Position numbers and translations under genes: made by a program. A stretch of 64,000 bases of DNA. It comes from Oligoflexus tunisiensis (lineage in GTDB: Bacteria; Bdellovibrionota_B; Oligoflexia; Oligoflexales; Oligoflexaceae). Under the pieces are notes generated by a model. It was not told the DNA's origin, searched no databases, and worked only from the letters and a program-made list of their open reading frames with translations. Location of the stretch: positions 1,597,345 through 1,661,344 of the forward strand of contig NZ_BDFO01000001.1 of the NCBI RefSeq assembly GCF_001748245.1, given 5' to 3'. This document shows positions 53,311 to 63,128 of this stretch, piece by piece; position 1 is the stretch's first letter; the number at the start of each line of letters is the position of its first letter.

Positions 53311-53422
53311 GGGGCCTCCTTTCCCATTGGGTTCTCTGAAGAGAGCCTGATTCCTGCTTCGAGCAATAATGCCATAATGTCTTGTTCCGCGCGGATTGTC
53401 CAGCGCGGAGCATGTTCCGGAC

Positions 53423-55417
53423 TCAGGGTGCCGCCACTCGCCAGCGGGCCAGCAACTCATCAGCCTGAACCTGTTGACCCGTTGCCACGAGGACTTCATC
53501 GATGCACCCTGAGCGGCTGGCTTGAACCTCAAATTCCATCTTCATGGATTCAAGGATGGCAACAATCTGCCGCTCTTTCACATTATCACCTGTTTTCACC
53601 AGAACTTTCACAACTTTTCCTGGGACAGGGGCGCAAATGTCAGCACTTTGTGCGGATGAACGGCCGGAAGCCAGGACGTCATCAGGTTTTTCCTCCCGCC
53701 AATAGGGCAAACCGTCCAGGCCAACCCAGGTCAGCCGATGGCCCTGGTATCTGGCCTGACAGAAGCAAAAACTCTGCCGATGTCCCTGCTCAAAAATAAG
53801 CCCACGACCGAGCACCGCCAGACGATTGCGGAAACGATGCGGCACGGCCACCTGCTGAACATGCGGCAGATGCATTTCCAAATCCGTCAGTCGGGATTCC
53901 TTTTGGAAAATATCGCGCGTCAGTTCCAGGACGCCGGGCGTCTCTTGTGACCTTGGCTTATCTCTCTGTTCAATTTTCTGCAGAATCCGTTCCGCGGTTT
54001 TTTGCTGCTTTTGCTGCCGCGTATCCAGCCATTCGTTAAGTTCGGCCAGATGCTCATCAATGAAACGGGTGGTGGGAATGGAGGCCGCAAAAGCCTCATG
54101 ATGCAGGACCGCCAGCAGAAAGGGAATGTTGCTGGTCGGAATTGCCAGAACGGTGTGGGTTAAACTGTGAATCAGGCGCTGAATGGCCTGGGTTCGATCC
54201 GCTCCCGTGGCCACGAGTTTGCCCATCATCGGATCAAAGCGTGGCGTCACCTCATCGATGGGATCAATGCCCGCTTCCCAGCGAATGCCCGGACCATGAT
54301 AGGGCAGGAAACCATGCACCGGGCCGGGAGCCGGCAGAAATTTATTGCGCGTGTCTTCCGCATAGAGGCGAAGTTCAATACTATGCCCGATCGGGGTTTG
54401 GTGCATGCGATCCTTGATCGTCTCCCCATTGGCCACACGGAACTGCCAGGCCACCAGATCTTCATTGAAAATCTGCTCGGTGACAGGATGCTCAACCTGC
54501 AGGCGGGTGTTCATTTCGAGGAAATAAAACTGCTGCTCGGCTTTGGTCCTTTGCTCAGGAGACCAGTCGACCAGAAATTCCACGGTTCCGGCGGAACGAT
54601 AGCTGACCGCCCTGGCCAGGCGAATGGCCGCCTCGTGCATGCGCGCGCGGGTGTCGGCACTCAGACCGGGAGCCGGAGCCTCTTCTATGATCTTTTGATG
54701 ACGCCTTTGCACCGAACAGTCGCGATCGCCCAGCGCGAGGACATGTCCATGACTGTCGCCAAAGATTTGCACTTCCACGTGCCGTGGATATTCCAGATAG
54801 CGTTCGACGATCAGCGTGCCATCACCAAAGGCATTGATCGCCTCCGACTGCGCCCGGCGGATCGCCTCTTCCACTTCCTCATCCGCACGCACCACGCGCA
54901 TGCCTTTGCCACCACCGCCCATGGCGGCTTTCAGAAGGATGGGAAAGCCATGCTGCCTGGCAAAGTCGCGCACGATTTTCAGATGACTGCCGTCCTCGCT
55001 GATCGGCAGACGTTCAATACCCGGGACCACAGGAACCTGATGGGCTTTGGCAATGTCCCGGGCCTCGGCTTTCGAGGCCATCTCGGCAATCGAGCAGGCC
55101 GTGGGACCGACCCAGGTGAGGCCGGCTTCTTCCACAAGGTTGGCAAAGCGGGCATTTTCCGACAGGAAACCAAAGCCGGGATGCACGGCATCGCATTCGC
55201 TTTGCTGCGCGAATTGCACCATCAGCTCCGCGTTCAGGTAAAGCGCCGGATTTTCCTCGGGAACCTGGATAAACCGATGCACAAGGCCTTCCAGAAAAGC
55301 CGGTGGCGCGTCGCCGCTATAAATGGCCGCCGATTCGATGCCGAGGGTGCGGGCACCGAGGGCAATGCGCCGGGCGATTTCCCCACGGTTGGCGATAAAA
55401 ACACGTTTGATAGACAT
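53423..55417 (-). CDS. Biotin-containing acyl-CoA carboxylase alpha subunit (biotin carboxylase + BCCP)
   Basis: The protein has 664 residues: biotin carboxylase N-domain (~1-110, IANRGEIARRIA), ATP-grasp (~115-320, GGGGKGMRVV, EMNTRLQVEHPVTE), a C-terminal carboxylase part (~330-450), a linker and a biotinyl domain (~590-664) with biotin lysine K626 in LESMKME. It carboxylates its attached biotin using ATP and bicarbonate. With the carboxyltransferase two genes upstream it makes an acyl-CoA carboxylase; methylcrotonyl-, geranyl- or propionyl-CoA are the family options. The ATG at 55417 has AAGGA nine bases upstream, 11 bases after the AtuA-like stop. Confidence 0.93.
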   Translation of the reverse strand: MSIKRVFIANRGEIARRIALGARTLGIESAAIYSGDAPPAFLEGLVHRFIQVPEENPALYLNAELMVQFAQQSECDAVHPGFGFLSENARFANLVEEAGLTWVGPTACSIAEMASKAEARDIAKAHQVPVVPGIERLPISEDGSHLKIVRDFARQHGFPILLKAAMGGGGKGMRVVRADEEVEEAIRRAQSEAINAFGDGTLIVERYLEYPRHVEVQIFGDSHGHVLALGDRDCSVQRRHQKIIEEAPAPGLSADTRARMHEAAIRLARAVSYRSAGTVEFLVDWSPEQRTKAEQQFYFLEMNTRLQVEHPVTEQIFNEDLVAWQFRVANGETIKDRMHQTPIGHSIELRLYAEDTRNKFLPAPGPVHGFLPYHGPGIRWEAGIDPIDEVTPRFDPMMGKLVATGADRTQAIQRLIHSLTHTVLAIPTSNIPFLLAVLHHEAFAASIPTTRFIDEHLAELNEWLDTRQQKQQKTAERILQKIEQRDKPRSQETPGVLELTRDIFQKESRLTDLEMHLPHVQQVAVPHRFRNRLAVLGRGLIFEQGHRQSFCFCQARYQGHRLTWVGLDGLPYWREEKPDDVLASGRSSAQSADICAPVPGKVVKVLVKTGDNVKERQIVAILESMKMEFEVQASRSGCIDEVLVATGQQVQADELLARWRVAAP

Positions 55418-55428
55418 CTCAGCTTCCT

Positions 55429-57234
55429 TCAGGACAAAAGATTCTGCGGTATGGCCACACGTTGCGCGAGCAGTCCCTGAGCAAAGGTCTTGCCCTGGGC
55501 GTCGATGCGCAAGGTCATGGTTCCACCGCCGCCCAAGGCCTGATCCAAAAGGAAGTTGAAGCCTTGCATGTTGGGCAGATTGTGTCGGGTGACCGTGCCG
55601 TGACAAAGTTCCTGGAAGAGATCCTTCACGCGCTGTGCGGTGAGGTACTGATCCAGAAATTCGTAAGCGGCCGGACTGCGCGCCATGACCCCGATATTGG
55701 CCATATCCCCCTTGTCCCCGGAACGCGCGAGGCAAATGCGGCTCAAGGGCTGCAAGTGATCGCCTTCGTATTCCTTGATCACCTGCGCGATGGGTTTGGA
55801 GGCCCTGGTGGCCACCTGGGCTTTGGCCTCGGTCGGCACATAGTGTCCGACCGGTGTGGTCGTTACGGTTTTTTCACCCGTGATTTCCCCTTTTTCATAG
55901 AGCGCGATGCGCGGATGCACCACATCCTTGGGCATCAGGGCCGGCCAGTAGCTCATGACTTTCTGAGCTTTTGGCACGCCGCCGATCACAGCCACACCCG
56001 GAGGTCCGCTCAGAATCAGCGAGGGAATCATTTTGCCGAAGAGTCGCAAATCCTTTTCTTCCGCAGCACGAGCACCCAGACGCAGAAGGATTTCGTTTCC
56101 TTCGTCCCGATGCACGAGCGAGCGATGGCAGGCGTTGAAACCCACATATTCAGTCAGCGTTTCAATGAATGGGCCGGGGCAGCGCTTCCAGAAAATTTCC
56201 GCGAAAGCCTCCGCCTTGCGCCGGGCATTGGGGCCGGAAATCATGATGGAGCCGATGGACTTGTAACCGTCCTCGAAGGCCATTGAAACCTTGTAAAGCG
56301 GCGTGGGCTCAAAGCCCCGCACACCGAAAACGCGCACGCGATCCTGTCCATCCTGAGCGAGCTGAATGCTGCTGAAATCAGCCACCACATCCGGTGTGAT
56401 ATAGGCTTCGGGATGACCCATTTCATAGAAGAGCTGCTCGCGCACGGTATCCATGGTCACCATTCCACCACTGCCGGGATGTTTGGTGACGACAAAGCTG
56501 CCATCTTCATTCACTTCGACGATGGGATAGCCGATATTGTCGAAGCTTGGAATCTTCTCCCAGTCCGAGAAGTTGCCACCGGTCGATTGGGAACCGCATT
56601 CGATGATGTGACCGGCGACGATGCCGCTGGCCAGGCGATCCCAGTCATTCAGTTTCCAGCCGAATTCATGAATCATCGCCGCGATGGTGATGCCGGTATC
56701 GGTTACGCGCCCTGTGATAATGATGTCAGGATTCCACTTGAGGGCTTCCACGACAGCCGCGGCCCCAAAATAAATATTCGCCGCCTGGATCCGGTTTTGA
56801 ACCGAGGCAAAATCCTCGCCTGATTCCATATTGGCGAACTTGCAGCCTTTGGCCTGCAGACTCTGCAAATCAGGCAGAATATCGTCGCCATAGACGATGG
56901 CAATCTTCGGCTGCAGTCCCAGTTCGCTGGCCAGATTGGTAATGGCCCGGGCGCAGCTTTGGGGATTCACACCGCCGGCGTTGGTGATGACGGTGGTTTT
57001 ATCCGCCATGAGTTTGGGCAGCACGCTTTTCAGCATGCCGAGAAAATCCTTGGCATAACCCATCTCGGGGTCGCTCGAACGCTGCTTTTGCAGGATCGAC
57101 ATCGTAATTTCCGCGAGGAAATCCATGCTGATATAATCGAGGCGGCCGCCTTTGACCTGACGTTCCAGAGCGTTCGGATCGTCGCCCCAGTAGCCTCCCG
57201 CATTGCCGATACGAATGACTTTCTTCTGACTCAT
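55429..57234 (-). CDS. AtuA-family protein (DUF1446)
   Basis: The protein has 601 residues with the DUF1446/AtuA pattern: an N-terminal RIGNAGGYWGDDPNALERQV, GRLDYISMDFLAEITM, TNAGGVNPQSCA, a middle ITGRVTDTGITIAAMIHEFGW and a separate C-terminal domain (~490-595, RICLARSGDKGDMANIGV). AtuA is required for acyclic terpene use in Pseudomonas citronellolis, but its chemistry is not defined. Here it is sandwiched between the two carboxylase subunit genes (36- and 11-base gaps), a conserved arrangement, so it probably acts on the same acyl-CoA. GAGGGG precedes the ATG by nine bases. Confidence 0.88.
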   Translation of the reverse strand: MSQKKVIRIGNAGGYWGDDPNALERQVKGGRLDYISMDFLAEITMSILQKQRSSDPEMGYAKDFLGMLKSVLPKLMADKTTVITNAGGVNPQSCARAITNLASELGLQPKIAIVYGDDILPDLQSLQAKGCKFANMESGEDFASVQNRIQAANIYFGAAAVVEALKWNPDIIITGRVTDTGITIAAMIHEFGWKLNDWDRLASGIVAGHIIECGSQSTGGNFSDWEKIPSFDNIGYPIVEVNEDGSFVVTKHPGSGGMVTMDTVREQLFYEMGHPEAYITPDVVADFSSIQLAQDGQDRVRVFGVRGFEPTPLYKVSMAFEDGYKSIGSIMISGPNARRKAEAFAEIFWKRCPGPFIETLTEYVGFNACHRSLVHRDEGNEILLRLGARAAEEKDLRLFGKMIPSLILSGPPGVAVIGGVPKAQKVMSYWPALMPKDVVHPRIALYEKGEITGEKTVTTTPVGHYVPTEAKAQVATRASKPIAQVIKEYEGDHLQPLSRICLARSGDKGDMANIGVMARSPAAYEFLDQYLTAQRVKDLFQELCHGTVTRHNLPNMQGFNFLLDQALGGGGTMTLRIDAQGKTFAQGLLAQRVAIPQNLLS

Positions 57235-57270
57235 AATGTGATGCCCCTCTTGAGAATGATTTTTTGTCCT

Positions 57271-58875
57271 TTACATGCGGAAGACGCCGTTGACCGTCTT
57301 TTCCCAGTTATGATGCAGGGTGCTCGCCAAAGCCATGGCCAGAACCTGCCGGGTCTTCCGCGGATCGATCACGCCATCGTCCCAAAGCCGGGCGCTGGAA
57401 TAATAGGCGGAACTTTCCTTCTCATATTTTTTCAAAATCGGGTCACGGATCGCGGCCAGTTCATCCGCGGTCAAAACCTTGCCCTGCCTCGCCAGCTGCT
57501 GAACCTTCACGGTGGCGAGCACGTCCGCGGCCTGTTCACCGCCCATCACCGAAATGCGGGCGTTGGGCCACATGAAGAGATAGCGGGGTTCATAGGCGCG
57601 TCCGCACATTCCATAGTTGCCTGCCCCAAAACTGCCGCCGACCACGCAGGTGACCTTCGGAACATTGGCATTTGCTACTGCATGGACGAGTTTCGCGCCG
57701 TCCTTCGCAATGCCGCCGTGTTCGTATTTTTTGCCGACGATAAAGCCGGTGATATTCTGCAAAAAGAGCAGCGGGATTTTTTCCTGCGTGCAAAGTTCGA
57801 TGAAATGCGTGCCCTTCAGCGCGCTTTCCGAAAAAAGCACCCCGTTGTTGGCGATGATCCCGACCGGGATGCCACAGATATGGGCGAAGCCGGTGACCAG
57901 GGTCGTGCCGTAGTTGGGTTTGAATTCGAAGAGGCGCGAGCCATCGACCACGCGGGCGATCACCTCGCGTATATCGTAGGCCTTGCGTGCGTCCATGGGC
58001 ACGACGCCCATGATTTCCTCGGGATCGTAGTGCGGTTCTTCGGGAGCTTCGATCTTCACCGGGCATTCAGCAGTTTTGCCAAGATACTTGACGATCTGCC
58101 GCACGATCTGCAGCGCGTGATCATCGTTCTCCGCCATGTGATCGGCCACGCCGCTGATCGAGGTGTGAACCTTGGCGCCACCCAATTCCTCGGCCGTGAC
58201 CTCTTCCCCGGTGGCCGCCTTGACGAGCGGAGGACCGGCGAGGAAGATCGTGCCGGTGCCCTTCACGATCACGCTCTGATCGGACATAGCCGGAATATAG
58301 GCGCCGCCCGCGGTACAGAAACCGTGGACGGAACTGATCTGCTGAATGCCGAGGCTGCTGAGGCGCGCCTGGTTATAAAAAATGCGACCGAAGTCGTCCT
58401 TGTCGGGAAACACCTCATCCTGCATCGGCAGGAAGGCGCCGCCTGAATCCACGAGATAGATACAAGGCAGATGATTCTGCCCCGCGATTTCCTGAGCTCT
58501 CAGATGTTTTTTGACTGTAATCGGAAAGTAGGTTCCGCCTTTGACCGAAGCGTCGTTGGCCACGATCATGCAGGGCCGCCCTTGAACCATGCCGACCCCG
58601 GTGACTATGCCGCCCGAGGGCACGGCGGAATCATAAAGTTCATGGCCGGCGAGCGCCGACAGTTCAAGGAAATCCGAACCGGTATCCACCAGCTTTTGGA
58701 TGCGTTCGCGGGCCGGTAATTTTCCTTGTTTGCGCAGGCCTTCGATCACCTGCGGGCCGCCGCCGAGCTGGACTTCCTCCAGACGGTTGTTCAATTCCTG
58801 CGCGAGCTGCTGATGATAAGCAACATTCTGCTGGAAGTGTTCACTGTTCCGATCGATCCTGGATGAGATGCGCAT
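57271..58875 (-). CDS. Acyl-CoA carboxylase beta subunit (carboxyltransferase)
   Basis: The protein has 534 residues with paired crotonase-like carboxyltransferase domains. Signatures: [26 protein letters not shown] [45 protein letters not shown], and in the second half [20 protein letters not shown] and [23 protein letters not shown]. This is the methylcrotonyl-/geranyl-CoA type rather than the AccD type. It transfers carboxyl from biotin to the acyl-CoA. It lies 13 bases after the DnaQ-like stop and leads the AtuA and alpha-subunit genes. Confidence 0.94.
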   Translation of the reverse strand: MRISSRIDRNSEHFQQNVAYHQQLAQELNNRLEEVQLGGGPQVIEGLRKQGKLPARERIQKLVDTGSDFLELSALAGHELYDSAVPSGGIVTGVGMVQGRPCMIVANDASVKGGTYFPITVKKHLRAQEIAGQNHLPCIYLVDSGGAFLPMQDEVFPDKDDFGRIFYNQARLSSLGIQQISSVHGFCTAGGAYIPAMSDQSVIVKGTGTIFLAGPPLVKAATGEEVTAEELGGAKVHTSISGVADHMAENDDHALQIVRQIVKYLGKTAECPVKIEAPEEPHYDPEEIMGVVPMDARKAYDIREVIARVVDGSRLFEFKPNYGTTLVTGFAHICGIPVGIIANNGVLFSESALKGTHFIELCTQEKIPLLFLQNITGFIVGKKYEHGGIAKDGAKLVHAVANANVPKVTCVVGGSFGAGNYGMCGRAYEPRYLFMWPNARISVMGGEQAADVLATVKVQQLARQGKVLTADELAAIRDPILKKYEKESSAYYSSARLWDDGVIDPRKTRQVLAMALASTLHHNWEKTVNGVFRM

Positions 58876-58888
58876 AGACCCCCACGTA

Positions 58889-59569
58889 TCACGCCACTTG
58901 GAAGGCGGAAAAATCCTTCCATTGCTGCAGACCGGCCCCCTCGCCGCGCAACAGAGATTGAAGCACAGCCCCGGTCACCTCGCAGTCACCGATGGACCGG
59001 TGACGGGCCGCGAAGCTGAGGCCGTAGTGCTGTGCCAAACTATCAAGATTCTTGGATTCAAGATCCGGCAGCAGCTGCCGGGCCAGTTTCAGGGTACAGA
59101 AACAGGACCACTCGATCTGATAACCCAGCCGATGACAGGCATTCTTCAGGAAGGCCATATCGAACTCGGCGTTGTGGGCCACGAGCAGCGTGTGATCGAT
59201 GAACTGGAGGAACTTCGGCAGGACCTCTTCGATCGTTGGCTGATTTTCGAGCATCTCGCTGGTGATACCCGTAATGCGGCTGGCGACCTCGGGGAGCGGG
59301 ATGTCGGGTTTAATGAGCGTGGAAAAATCAGCGACACGCTCGCCGTTTTGATATTTAATGGCCCCCACCTCGATGATGCGATCGCGCAGGGAGTCCAGGC
59401 CGGTGGTTTCAAAGTCGAAGATGACCAGAGTCGCATTGCGGACCGACGCATCACCGGCGAGTTGATGACGAAGGACCTTTTGCAGAAACAGTTGACTATG
59501 GCCTTGGGCATCATCCTCATCCGCGGGAAAGAGGATGTCAAAGAACATGGAGTTTTGTAATTGTGTCAT
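58889..59569 (-). CDS. DnaQ-like 3'-5' exonuclease (DEDDh)
   Basis: The protein has 226 residues. The exonuclease fold carries D52 and E54 in [10 protein letters not shown]137 in [10 protein letters not shown], and H190 / D195 in [11 protein letters not shown], the complete DEDDh set of the DNA polymerase III epsilon family. It lacks a clamp-binding or polymerase-binding tail, so it could be a stand-alone exonuclease or an RNase-T-like nuclease. The start at 59569 has a weak site (AGG at 8-9). In-frame codons upstream to 59866 lie in repeated non-coding sequence and are rejected. It is followed after 13 bases by the carboxylase operon, an unexpected functional partner. Confidence 0.85.
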   Translation of the reverse strand: MTQLQNSMFFDILFPADEDDAQGHSQLFLQKVLRHQLAGDASVRNATLVIFDFETTGLDSLRDRIIEVGAIKYQNGERVADFSTLIKPDIPLPEVASRITGITSEMLENQPTIEEVLPKFLQFIDHTLLVAHNAEFDMAFLKNACHRLGYQIEWSCFCTLKLARQLLPDLESKNLDSLAQHYGLSFAARHRSIGDCEVTGAVLQSLLRGEGAGLQQWKDFSAFQVA

Positions 59570-59715
59570 GCTCGAAACCTGCTCCCTGTCAGCTCGTATG
59601 GGCACTTTCAGGCCGGAAAAAATGTCCCTCGAACTTAACCGATATAGCCCTGGGGGGCAAGCGCCCGCTGGAAATGATGGGCGCAGTGCGATGTTTGCAT
59701 GCAAGCCGAAAAAGC

Positions 59716-59811
59716 CACCGTCAGCTCGTGGTTTGTGTGCGCCGCCCGAAAACACCGTCAGCTCGTGGTTTGTGCGTGCCGCCCGAAAAACCACCGTCAG
59801 CTCGTGGTTTG
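59716..59811 (+). repeat. Three direct copies of a 20-base sequence upstream of the aap operon
   Basis: CACCGTCAGCTCGTGGTTTG occurs exactly at 59716-59735, 59753-59772 and 59792-59811. Spacing is 37 and 39 bases, and the sequence between also is similar (GTGCGCCGCCCGAAAA and variants). The last copy reaches the -35 of the aapJ promoter. Each copy contains the imperfect dyad CCAC...GTGG. They may be regulator-binding sites; they are too few and too regular to be a CRISPR. Confidence 0.85.
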
Positions 59812-59836
59812 CACGCCAGCCGTCTTGTGCTATAAG
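59809..59836 (+). promoter_or_regulatory. Sigma-70-type promoter of aapJQMP
   Basis: TTGCAC (59809-59814) and TATAAG (59831-59836) are 16 bases apart, 40-45 bases before the aapJ start. The -35 overlaps the end of the third repeat. Confidence 0.72.
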
Positions 59837-59875
59837 ACTGCAACTTAACGACCTCGAATACGACAAGGAGGATAG

Positions 59876-60892
59876 ATGATGAAATCCTTTTGGCCCAGTC
59901 TATGCGGACTCTCCCTCTTGATGTCCACCAGCTGGCTGCAGGCTGACACGCTGGATGCGGTCAAGAAACGCGGCTATCTCAAGTGTGGCGTGAGTCAGGG
60001 ACTGGCTGGCTTTTCCAGTCCTGATAAAGCCGGCCAGTGGCGTGGGATTGATGTCGATCTTTGTCGTGGCGTGGCCGCAGCTGCCCTGGGCGACGCGAAG
60101 AAAGTGAAATACACCTCCCTGTCGGCCAAGGAGCGATTCACGGCCCTGCAATCGGGTGAGATCGATCTTCTGTCCCGCAATACGTCGTGGACGATCGTCC
60201 GCGATAGTTCGCTGGCTGTCGATTTTCCTGGCGTGCTTTATTATGACGGCCAAGGATTCATGGTCCCGAAAAAGTTGAACGTCAAGACTCTGAAGGATCT
60301 CAACGGGGCGACGGTCTGTGTCAATCTGGGAACAACCACCGAGTTGAATCTGGCTGATTATTTCCGCTCGCAGAAGATGACTTATAAACTGGTCGCCTTC
60401 GAAAAGAATGATGAGGTCGTGGCCGCCTACGATGCCGGCCGTTGTGATGTCATGAGTTCGGATCAGTCGGGTCTGTACGCGGATCGCACGCGCCTGAAAA
60501 AACCGGATGATCATGTGATTCTGCCTGAATTGATTTCCAAGGAACCCCTGGGTCCTGCCGTTCGCCATGGCGACAATCGTTGGGCGGACATCGTGCGCTG
60601 GACGCTGTACGCGATGGTCGAAGCCGAGGAATTGAAGCTCTCGTCCGCCAATGTCACTCAACAAAAGACCAGCAACAATCCCGCCGTGCGCCGGCTGCTC
60701 GGCTTTGAAGGTGACATCGGCAAGAATCTGGGATTGAAACCGGATTGGGCTCTGCAGGTGATCACGCAGGTCGGCAACTATGCGGAGATTTTCGAACGCA
60801 ATCTCGGAATGAATACACCCCTGAGAATTGCCCGTGGACAGAATGCCATTTGGCGTGAAGGTGGTCTGCAATATGCCATGCCCTTCCGTTGA
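59876..60892 (+). CDS. aapJ: Amino-acid ABC transporter substrate-binding protein (AapJ-like)
   Basis: The protein has 338 residues with a signal peptide (~1-23). It is a periplasmic type II binding protein of the general L-amino acid family: LDAVKKRGYLKCGVSQGLAGF, GIDVDLCRGVAAA, LSRNTSWTIVRD, LNGATVCVNLGTTTELNLADYF and a C-terminal AYGNYGEIF-type region (VITQVGNYAEIFERNLG). It collects amino acids for the permeases encoded next. Two adjacent ATGs (59876 and 59879) follow AAGGAGG; the second has the better spacing of seven bases. Confidence 0.93.
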   Translation: MMKSFWPSLCGLSLLMSTSWLQADTLDAVKKRGYLKCGVSQGLAGFSSPDKAGQWRGIDVDLCRGVAAAALGDAKKVKYTSLSAKERFTALQSGEIDLLSRNTSWTIVRDSSLAVDFPGVLYYDGQGFMVPKKLNVKTLKDLNGATVCVNLGTTTELNLADYFRSQKMTYKLVAFEKNDEVVAAYDAGRCDVMSSDQSGLYADRTRLKKPDDHVILPELISKEPLGPAVRHGDNRWADIVRWTLYAMVEAEELKLSSANVTQQKTSNNPAVRRLLGFEGDIGKNLGLKPDWALQVITQVGNYAEIFERNLGMNTPLRIARGQNAIWREGGLQYAMPFR

Positions 60893-60903
60893 TGGGCTGA
60901 GGC

Positions 60904-62064
60904 ATGGCTCAAGTCTCGGGAAAAAAATATCCATGGCGTAGCCTGCTCCTGCAGGCCCTGGCTCTGGCGGCTGTCGCTGGCCTGCTGGGGCTTATCATTC
61001 GCAACATCGTCCTCAACCTTGATGCGCGCGGGATCGCGTCCGGCTTTGGCTTTCTCAGTCAGCCGGCTGGATTTGACCTCGCCTTTCATCTTTTGCCTTA
61101 TGATCAATCCTCGACGTTTGGCTGGCTCTTTCTCATCGCGCTGTTGAATACGCTTTTGGTCTCGGCCATCGGGGTGGTTTTTGCCACGATCCTTGGCCTG
61201 CTGGTGGCGCTGGCGCGCCTCTCCGCGAATCCCCTGCTGCGGCTCGTCGGCTCCTTTTATGTGGAAACGCTGCGGAATGTGCCGCTGCTTCTGCAGCTCT
61301 TCTTCTGGTATTTCGCCGTTCTGCGGAATCTGCCGGGACCGCGGGAGAGTCTTGAATTCCTTGGCTTCGCTTATTTGAATAATCGGGGTCTCTCGATTCC
61401 TTTCCCTCAGAATCCCATGGCCGCCCTTTACCTTGTGCTGGCCTTTGTCATCGGACTCATCGTCGGACACTACGCACGCCAGGCGGCGGTGAAGCAGCGT
61501 GTGGAACGCGGCCGTTTTCCGGTCTGGCATCTTCTGCCTTATGCGCTGCCCCTGCTCCTGCCCCTGCTGGTGATGCTCGGCAGACAGTGGCGGTTCAGCT
61601 GGCCGGAACTGCAAGGCTTCAACTTCAGCGGCGGGCTGCAGCTCATTCCCGAATTTGTGTCCCTGGTCGCGGCTCTCAGTCTTTATACGGCGGCCTTTGT
61701 CGCCGAAATTGTGCGAGCCGGTATTCTTTCCGTCCAGAAAGGTCAAATGGAAGCCGCCCAGGCCCTGGGTCTCTCGCGTTTCGATACGATGCGTCTGGTG
61801 ATTCTGCCTCAGGCTCTGCGGGTGATCCTTCCGCCTTTGACGTCGCAGTATTTGAACCTGGTGAAAAATTCCTCGCTCGCTGCCGCGATTGCCTTCCCGG
61901 ACCTCGTTCTGGTCTTTTCCGGAACGGCCATCAATATCACGGGGCAGGCGGTGGAAATCATGGCCATGGTGATGCTGGTTTATCTCGTGCTCAGTCTGAC
62001 GATCAGCGCGGCCATGAACCATTATCAGAAGAGAACTTTGCACTATCTGGGTCAGAGGAGTTAA
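60904..62064 (+). CDS. aapQ: Amino-acid ABC transporter permease (AapQ-like)
   Basis: The protein has 386 residues with about eight membrane helices, one or two more than simple His/Gln permeases, as in AapQ. The ABC coupling loop EAAQALGLSRFDTMRLVILPQALRVILPPLTSQYL is present near the C-terminus, and the N-terminal part has LLVALARLS and RNVPLLLQLFFWYF. It forms half of the inner-membrane channel with AapM. It begins 11 bases after the aapJ stop. Confidence 0.92.
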   Translation: MAQVSGKKYPWRSLLLQALALAAVAGLLGLIIRNIVLNLDARGIASGFGFLSQPAGFDLAFHLLPYDQSSTFGWLFLIALLNTLLVSAIGVVFATILGLLVALARLSANPLLRLVGSFYVETLRNVPLLLQLFFWYFAVLRNLPGPRESLEFLGFAYLNNRGLSIPFPQNPMAALYLVLAFVIGLIVGHYARQAAVKQRVERGRFPVWHLLPYALPLLLPLLVMLGRQWRFSWPELQGFNFSGGLQLIPEFVSLVAALSLYTAAFVAEIVRAGILSVQKGQMEAAQALGLSRFDTMRLVILPQALRVILPPLTSQYLNLVKNSSLAAAIAFPDLVLVFSGTAINITGQAVEIMAMVMLVYLVLSLTISAAMNHYQKRTLHYLGQRS

Positions 62065-62068
62065 ACGC

Positions 62069-63115
62069 ATGGCGACCTCGTCGATGGCATGGTTTCGTTT
62101 TGCCAAAAAATCGCCGCTGCAACTTCTCGTGTCGGGAATCGTGCTGATCGGTCTCGTGTACCTCGGTTGGCCGGCTCTGGAATGGCTGTTTTTCAAGGCG
62201 CAATTCACCGGCACGGACCGCAGTGCCTGCACGGGGGAAGGCGCTTGCTGGGTCTTCGTGCGGGAACGATTCGATCAGTTCATCTTTGGTTTTTATGAAA
62301 AGAGTGAGCGCTGGCGACCCATGGTGGTCGCTGGTCTTTGGGCTTTGGGATTTATTCCTTTGCGCTGGACGCATTTTCCTGGAAGAAAATGGATCCTGCC
62401 GCTTCTGCTCGTGCTCCTGCCGGTCGGCAGCTGGTTTCTTCTGCGCGGAGGATTCTGGGGTCTGCCCTGGGTGGAGACTTCGCGCTGGGGCGGGCTCATG
62501 CTCACACTTTTGATTTCGGCGATCGGCATTTCCCTGTCGCTGCCGCTCGGCATCCTTCTGGCTTTGGGACGTCGCTCGGAATTGCCGCTCCTGCGCTGGA
62601 TCACCGTCGCCTTTATTGAGCTTTGGCGCGGTGTGCCGCTGATCACCGTGCTCTTCATGGCCTCGGTGATGCTGCCCTTTTTTCTGCCGCCGGGCGTCGA
62701 GTTTGACAAGCTGCTTCGCTGTCTGGTGGGTGTTGTGCTCTTCACGAGCGCTTACATGGCGGAAGTGGTGCGGGCTGGTTTGGCGGCTGTTCCGAAAGGC
62801 CAGCATGAGGCGGCCGCGGCCCTGGGTTTTGGCTATTGGCAGAGCATGGGCCTTGTGGTTTTGCCCCAGGCCTTGCGCCAGGTGATTCCTGGCATCGTGA
62901 ATACCTTTATCAGTTTGTTCAAGGATACGAGCCTTGTTTTGATCATTGGCATGTTCGATCTGCTTGGTATGGTGCAGGCGGCGGCAACCGATCCTGAGTG
63001 GATGGGTTTTGCCATGGAAGGTTATGTGTTCGCCGGTTTTGTATTTTGGCTCTTCTGCTTTTCGATGTCGCGGACCAGTCTGCGTCTGGAAAAACGTCTG
63101 GAGCAGGCTCGTTAA
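62069..63115 (+). CDS. aapM: Amino-acid ABC transporter permease (AapM-like)
   Basis: The protein has 348 residues with about seven membrane helices. Family features: LTLLISAIGISLSLPLGILLALGRRS, IELWRGVPLITVLFM and the coupling loop GQHEAAAALGFGYWQSMGLVVLPQALRQVIPGIVNTFI. It is the second permease of the aap transporter, starting four bases after aapQ. A hydrophilic stretch ~60-85 with Cys pairs (TDRSACTGEGACW) lies in a periplasmic loop. Confidence 0.92.
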   Translation: MATSSMAWFRFAKKSPLQLLVSGIVLIGLVYLGWPALEWLFFKAQFTGTDRSACTGEGACWVFVRERFDQFIFGFYEKSERWRPMVVAGLWALGFIPLRWTHFPGRKWILPLLLVLLPVGSWFLLRGGFWGLPWVETSRWGGLMLTLLISAIGISLSLPLGILLALGRRSELPLLRWITVAFIELWRGVPLITVLFMASVMLPFFLPPGVEFDKLLRCLVGVVLFTSAYMAEVVRAGLAAVPKGQHEAAAALGFGYWQSMGLVVLPQALRQVIPGIVNTFISLFKDTSLVLIIGMFDLLGMVQAAATDPEWMGFAMEGYVFAGFVFWLFCFSMSRTSLRLEKRLEQAR

Positions 63116-63128
63116 GGAGACAGGATAA

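Larger units (their letters stand above)
59570..59875. other. Divergent intergenic region with repeats
   Basis: This 306-base spacer separates the minus-strand DnaQ-like gene from the plus-strand aap operon. Its left half has no recognisable signal. The right half (59700-59836) holds the three short direct repeats and the aapJ promoter described separately. No gene is seen. Confidence 0.7.

Noticed and set aside
59716..59811. Possible CRISPR array
   Set aside because: There are only three copies, the intervening 17-19 bases are themselves similar, and no cas gene is present.
59570..59866. N-terminal extension of the DnaQ-like gene with repeated NHELTV peptides
   Set aside because: The repeat is a product of the 20-base intergenic repeats; no ribosome site lies upstream and the exonuclease family N-terminus begins after 59569.
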